A stretch of 6,271 nt of DNA from positions 1 through 6,271 of the forward strand of contig JAISLO010000109.1 in NCBI GenBank assembly GCA_031290815.1. The letters are read 5' to 3'. Below are positions 4,845 through 6,271 of this stretch, piece by piece. This DNA comes from Synergistaceae bacterium. Its GTDB lineage: Bacteria; Synergistota; Synergistia; Synergistales; Synergistaceae. Both the position numbers and the translations under genes were made by a program. The first letter of the stretch is position 1. Each line of letters opens with the position of its first letter. Below the pieces are notes generated by a model. That model saw only the letters and a program-made list of their open reading frames with translations. It had not been told where the DNA came from and ran no database searches.

Positions 4845-6068
4845 ATGAGGAATCATGGGAAAATTACATTGATGCTGCTTCTGGCGGCAGTGCTGGTCTG
4901 CTTGGCCGTCTCTGCAGCGGCGGCTGAGGACGGCATTGGGATGGTACTATCGCTGGAAGGTGAGGCTACCGCGCTCCGCGGAGGCGCAGAAGTGCCCCTC
5001 GAGGTTCGCTCGCGCGTGTACGAGAGCGACGTAGTGAGCGTGTGGATGGATTCGAAGCTGCAAATACTGCTCGACGATGAGACGTCGTTGACGCTTGGCC
5101 CGGACTCGACGTTAGATCTTATCGAATTTTCAGAGGAAGCGGGCGGGGAAAAATTCGAGTCACGGCTCTCCGAGGGCTCCATGCGCATAATAACCGGCGA
5201 GACCACGGAGCGCAATCCGGATGGTTTTAAAATCACTACGCGGCACGCCGCCGTGGCGATACGCGGAACAGTGCTGTCGCTCGTAACGAACGACGATTTC
5301 ACGCGCGTCGATGTGGAGAGCACGAAGAGGACCGTTCTCGTGAACATGCAAGAGATATCAGAGTTTAACAGGATGACGATACACGCGGACGGCACGGAGG
5401 AGATAACGCCCCTGCCGGTCGAGGAGAGGGCGGGCGATATGCAGCGCCTCTCCGGCGCTGCGCGGCCAAATGTAGAGCGAGTAAACGCGCCGACGGCGCT
5501 TGCGGGATCCGATGTGCAGGCAGAAAACATCCCTCTCGGCGCGGGATTACCCGCCGCTCCGCAAGCCTATGAAACGTCCGAGAGCGCGGTTCTCCAGCTC
5601 GGCCTGTTGGCGCGCGAACCTGAACCGTCGACGCCAGAGCCTACGGCCCCGACGCCAGTGCTTACAGTCCCGACGCCAGAGCCTACGGCCCCGACGCCAG
5701 AGCCTACAGTCCCGGCGCCAGTGCTTACAGTCCCGACGCCGGAACCTACAATCCCGACGCCAGAGCCTACTATACCTATGCCTGAACCCACAGCCCCGAC
5801 GCCAGAACCTACAATCCCGGAGCCTGTACCTACTGTCCCCGAGCCGGAGCCGCCGACTCCCGAACCTGCTCCAGTGCCTGTACCACCGGCAGAGATCCCT
5901 GCAAATATCGATGACAAGACCGATATCGATAACACGACCAATATCAATGACAAGAACAATATCGAAGACAAGGCCGATATCGATAACCCGATCCCGCCCT
6001 CCTCTTACCCGACCGAGAGCACGGAACATGACGAGTCCCCGGGCTCCCCGAGCATAAACAAAAAATGA
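4845..6068 (+). CDS. Secreted FecR-domain protein with Pro/Glu/Thr and Asp/Asn repeat tail
   Basis: From ATG 4845 there are 407 residues. A signal peptide (about 1-27; hydrophobic core from M10, ending AAAA-ED) is followed by a FecR domain (about 30-165). The domain shows the G-x-V-x-x-x-E-G-x-A opening, L-D-D-E-T-S-L-T-L-G-P-D-S, a G-S-M-R-I-I-T-G strand, and the hallmark A-V-A-I-R-G-T-V (135-143). A linker leads to ten heptapeptide units (262-331), further Pro-rich sequence, and a hexapeptide Asp/Asn repeat (354-382). There is no anti-sigma N-terminal helix and no membrane helix after the signal peptide. This is therefore not a classic FecR transmembrane regulator of TonB siderophore uptake but an exported FecR-fold protein, probably periplasmic or surface-bound. 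It is 14 bp from the STAS gene. The exact role is unknown. The stop lies at an A6 run, and coding-like sequence continues in another frame. Confidence 0.88.
   Translation: MRNHGKITLMLLLAAVLVCLAVSAAAAEDGIGMVLSLEGEATALRGGAEVPLEVRSRVYESDVVSVWMDSKLQILLDDETSLTLGPDSTLDLIEFSEEAGGEKFESRLSEGSMRIITGETTERNPDGFKITTRHAAVAIRGTVLSLVTNDDFTRVDVESTKRTVLVNMQEISEFNRMTIHADGTEEITPLPVEERAGDMQRLSGAARPNVERVNAPTALAGSDVQAENIPLGAGLPAAPQAYETSESAVLQLGLLAREPEPSTPEPTAPTPVLTVPTPEPTAPTPEPTVPAPVLTVPTPEPTIPTPEPTIPMPEPTAPTPEPTIPEPVPTVPEPEPPTPEPAPVPVPPAEIPANIDDKTDIDNTTNINDKNNIEDKADIDNPIPPSSYPTESTEHDESPGSPSINKK
5628..5837 (+). repeat. Ten 21-bp coding repeats, heptapeptide P-T-P-E-P-T-(A/V/I)
   Basis: Units start every 21 bases from 5628 and encode PTPEPTA-type heptads. 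Two variants carry PVLTV in place of PEPTV (5649-5669 and 5712-5732). These mark a 63-bp super-period: V-L-T-V, then two E-P-T units. The last unit (5817-5837) is degenerate and grades into P-E-P-E-P and P-V-P-V-P sequence up to about 5890. Such Pro-rich stretches commonly form extended, wall- or periplasm-spanning stalks. That role is inferred. Confidence 0.92.
5904..5990 (+). repeat. Five 18-bp coding repeats, Asp/Asn-rich hexapeptide (N/D)-I-(D/N/E)-(D/N)-K-x
   Basis: Units start at 5904, 5922, 5940, 5958 and 5976 (the last is 15 bases). They encode NIDDKT, DIDNTT, NINDKN, NIEDKA and DIDNP. Every unit has Ile at position 2 (ATC, forming AATATC or GATATC in the DNA). The regular spacing of Ile and acidic or amide residues could give short turns or cation-binding loops, but no known calcium motif is complete. 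Confidence 0.9.
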
Positions 6069-6171
6069 CACTGATGTTGCGGGCCGCTACGAAATTCATG
6101 CCGACGATAGTGGAGTGAGTAATCCTATCGACGTAGGCGATATTACGGGCGAACTCCATCCCCAGCAATGA
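6066..6171 (+). other. Coding-like +1-frame extension after the FecR stop
   Basis: Immediately after six A (6060-6065) the FecR frame ends with TGA at 6066-6068. The +1 frame is open through 34 codons from GAC 6067 to TGA 6169-6171, with strong G-first, RNY-like codon use. It encodes acidic, protein-like sequence with DVAGRYEIHADDSG and DVGDITGELHPQQ. Deleting one A from the run would join it to the FecR C-terminus (S-I-N-K-N-D-T-D). It has no start codon or Shine-Dalgarno of its own. It is probably the original C-terminus lost by a one-base change, or a sequencing or assembly indel in a homopolymer; slippage is possible. Confidence 0.45.
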
Positions 6172-6196
6172 CGCGCCAGGTGATGGACACTGTATA

Positions 6197-6216
6197 TACG
6201 CGGCATCAACCGTGTA
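6197..6216 (+). other. Small hairpin in the 3' intergenic region
   Basis: TACGCGG (6197-6203) can pair with CCGTGTA (6210-6216) around a six-base loop; one of the seven pairs is G-U. No T-run follows, so it is not a standard intrinsic terminator. It sits just before an AT-rich leader and could be an operator or an RNA structure for the following gene, or it may be chance. Confidence 0.3.
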
Positions 6217-6255
6217 ATTGACGCTAAATTAATATTTAAGGGGATAGTGCTATTT

Positions 6256-6271
6256 ATGAGACGGTTTTTCG
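6256..6271 (+). CDS. Possible start of a downstream gene, partial
   Basis: An ATG at 6256 opens a frame reading M-R-R-F-F to the window edge. AAGGGG (6238-6243) precedes it by 12 bases. The leader before it (about 6215-6256) is AT-rich and contains a TTGACG hexamer (6218-6223), but I see no convincing -10 box at the right spacing. The basic then aromatic start would suit a signal peptide or membrane anchor. Too little is visible to name it. Confidence 0.4.

Noticed and set aside
5500..6057. Arg/Gln-rich 185-codon frame overlapping the FecR tail, and antisense Gly/Arg-rich frames
   Set aside because: These are shadows of the Pro-rich coding repeats, whose 21-bp period keeps all frames open. 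They have no start signals.
5944..6168. Antisense 74-codon frame downstream of and into FecR
   Set aside because: It is the mirror of the coding-like +1-frame extension and then runs antisense to the FecR repeats. No ribosome binding site or family resemblance supports it.
6218..6248. Promoter with TTGACG as -35
   Set aside because: The best -10-like hexamer (GATAGT, 6243-6248) is 19 bases away, matches only four of six positions, and overlaps the ribosome binding site of the next gene.
1..6271. Genetic code with TGA read as an amino acid
   Set aside because: trbG, trbI, the small membrane protein, traF itself, the STAS gene and the FecR gene all end with TGA at lengths that suit their families or at tight gene junctions. 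TGA is therefore a normal stop here.

Overview
This window holds the 3' part of a P-type (IncP/Trb-like) conjugative type IV secretion operon, followed by two genes of a different kind. Every gene lies on the + strand. The DNA is moderately GC-rich. It nevertheless uses ATA for isoleucine and AGG/AGA for arginine heavily, and most genes have a clear Shine-Dalgarno sequence. That combination suggests a Synergistota-like Gram-negative bacterium (Synergistes/Cloacibacillus type). This is inferred from codon style only; no 16S rRNA or marker gene is present.

Layout. Bases 1-330 are the end of a reading frame entering from upstream, probably the low-complexity tail of TrbL, made of ten tandem 27-bp units. 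Next come trbF (348-1067, VirB8-like), trbG (1081-2301, VirB9-like) and trbI (2321-3751, VirB10-like). A one-transmembrane 60-aa protein (3751-3933) and traF (3930-4439, the S26-type protease that matures the conjugative pilin) follow. Spacing is tight: 17, 13 and 19 bp, then 1-bp and 4-bp overlaps. This indicates one transcript with translational coupling. The gene order L-F-G-I matches the trb order of IncP plasmids and of many integrative conjugative elements. Together TrbF, TrbG and TrbI would build the inner-membrane, outer-membrane and envelope-spanning parts of the mating channel.

The main oddity is in traF. A single in-frame TGA at 4293-4295 splits an otherwise continuous 169-codon TraF frame, and the conserved C-terminal block with its Asp lies after the stop. 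TGA is the normal terminator of the neighbouring genes, so a changed genetic code does not explain it. A nonsense mutation, or an error in the sequence, is the simplest reading.

After a 46-bp AT-richer gap come a STAS-domain protein (anti-sigma-factor-antagonist type, 4486-4830) and a secreted FecR-domain protein (4845-6068). The FecR protein ends in a heptapeptide Pro/Glu/Thr repeat and then a hexapeptide Asp/Asn-rich repeat. A run of six A at its stop codon leads into 34 more coding-like codons in the +1 frame, so its true C-terminus may have been lost by a one-base indel. Bases 6172-6255 hold no gene that I can support, only a small hairpin and an AT-rich leader. A further gene probably starts at 6256 and runs out of the window. 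The STAS-FecR pair looks like a regulatory or envelope-sensing module rather than part of the conjugation apparatus, so the transfer operon probably ends with traF.

I see no RNA gene, CRISPR array, insertion sequence or convincing attachment site. I also do not see a wholly new system; the points most worth following are the traF stop, the FecR 3' end and the repeat arrays.
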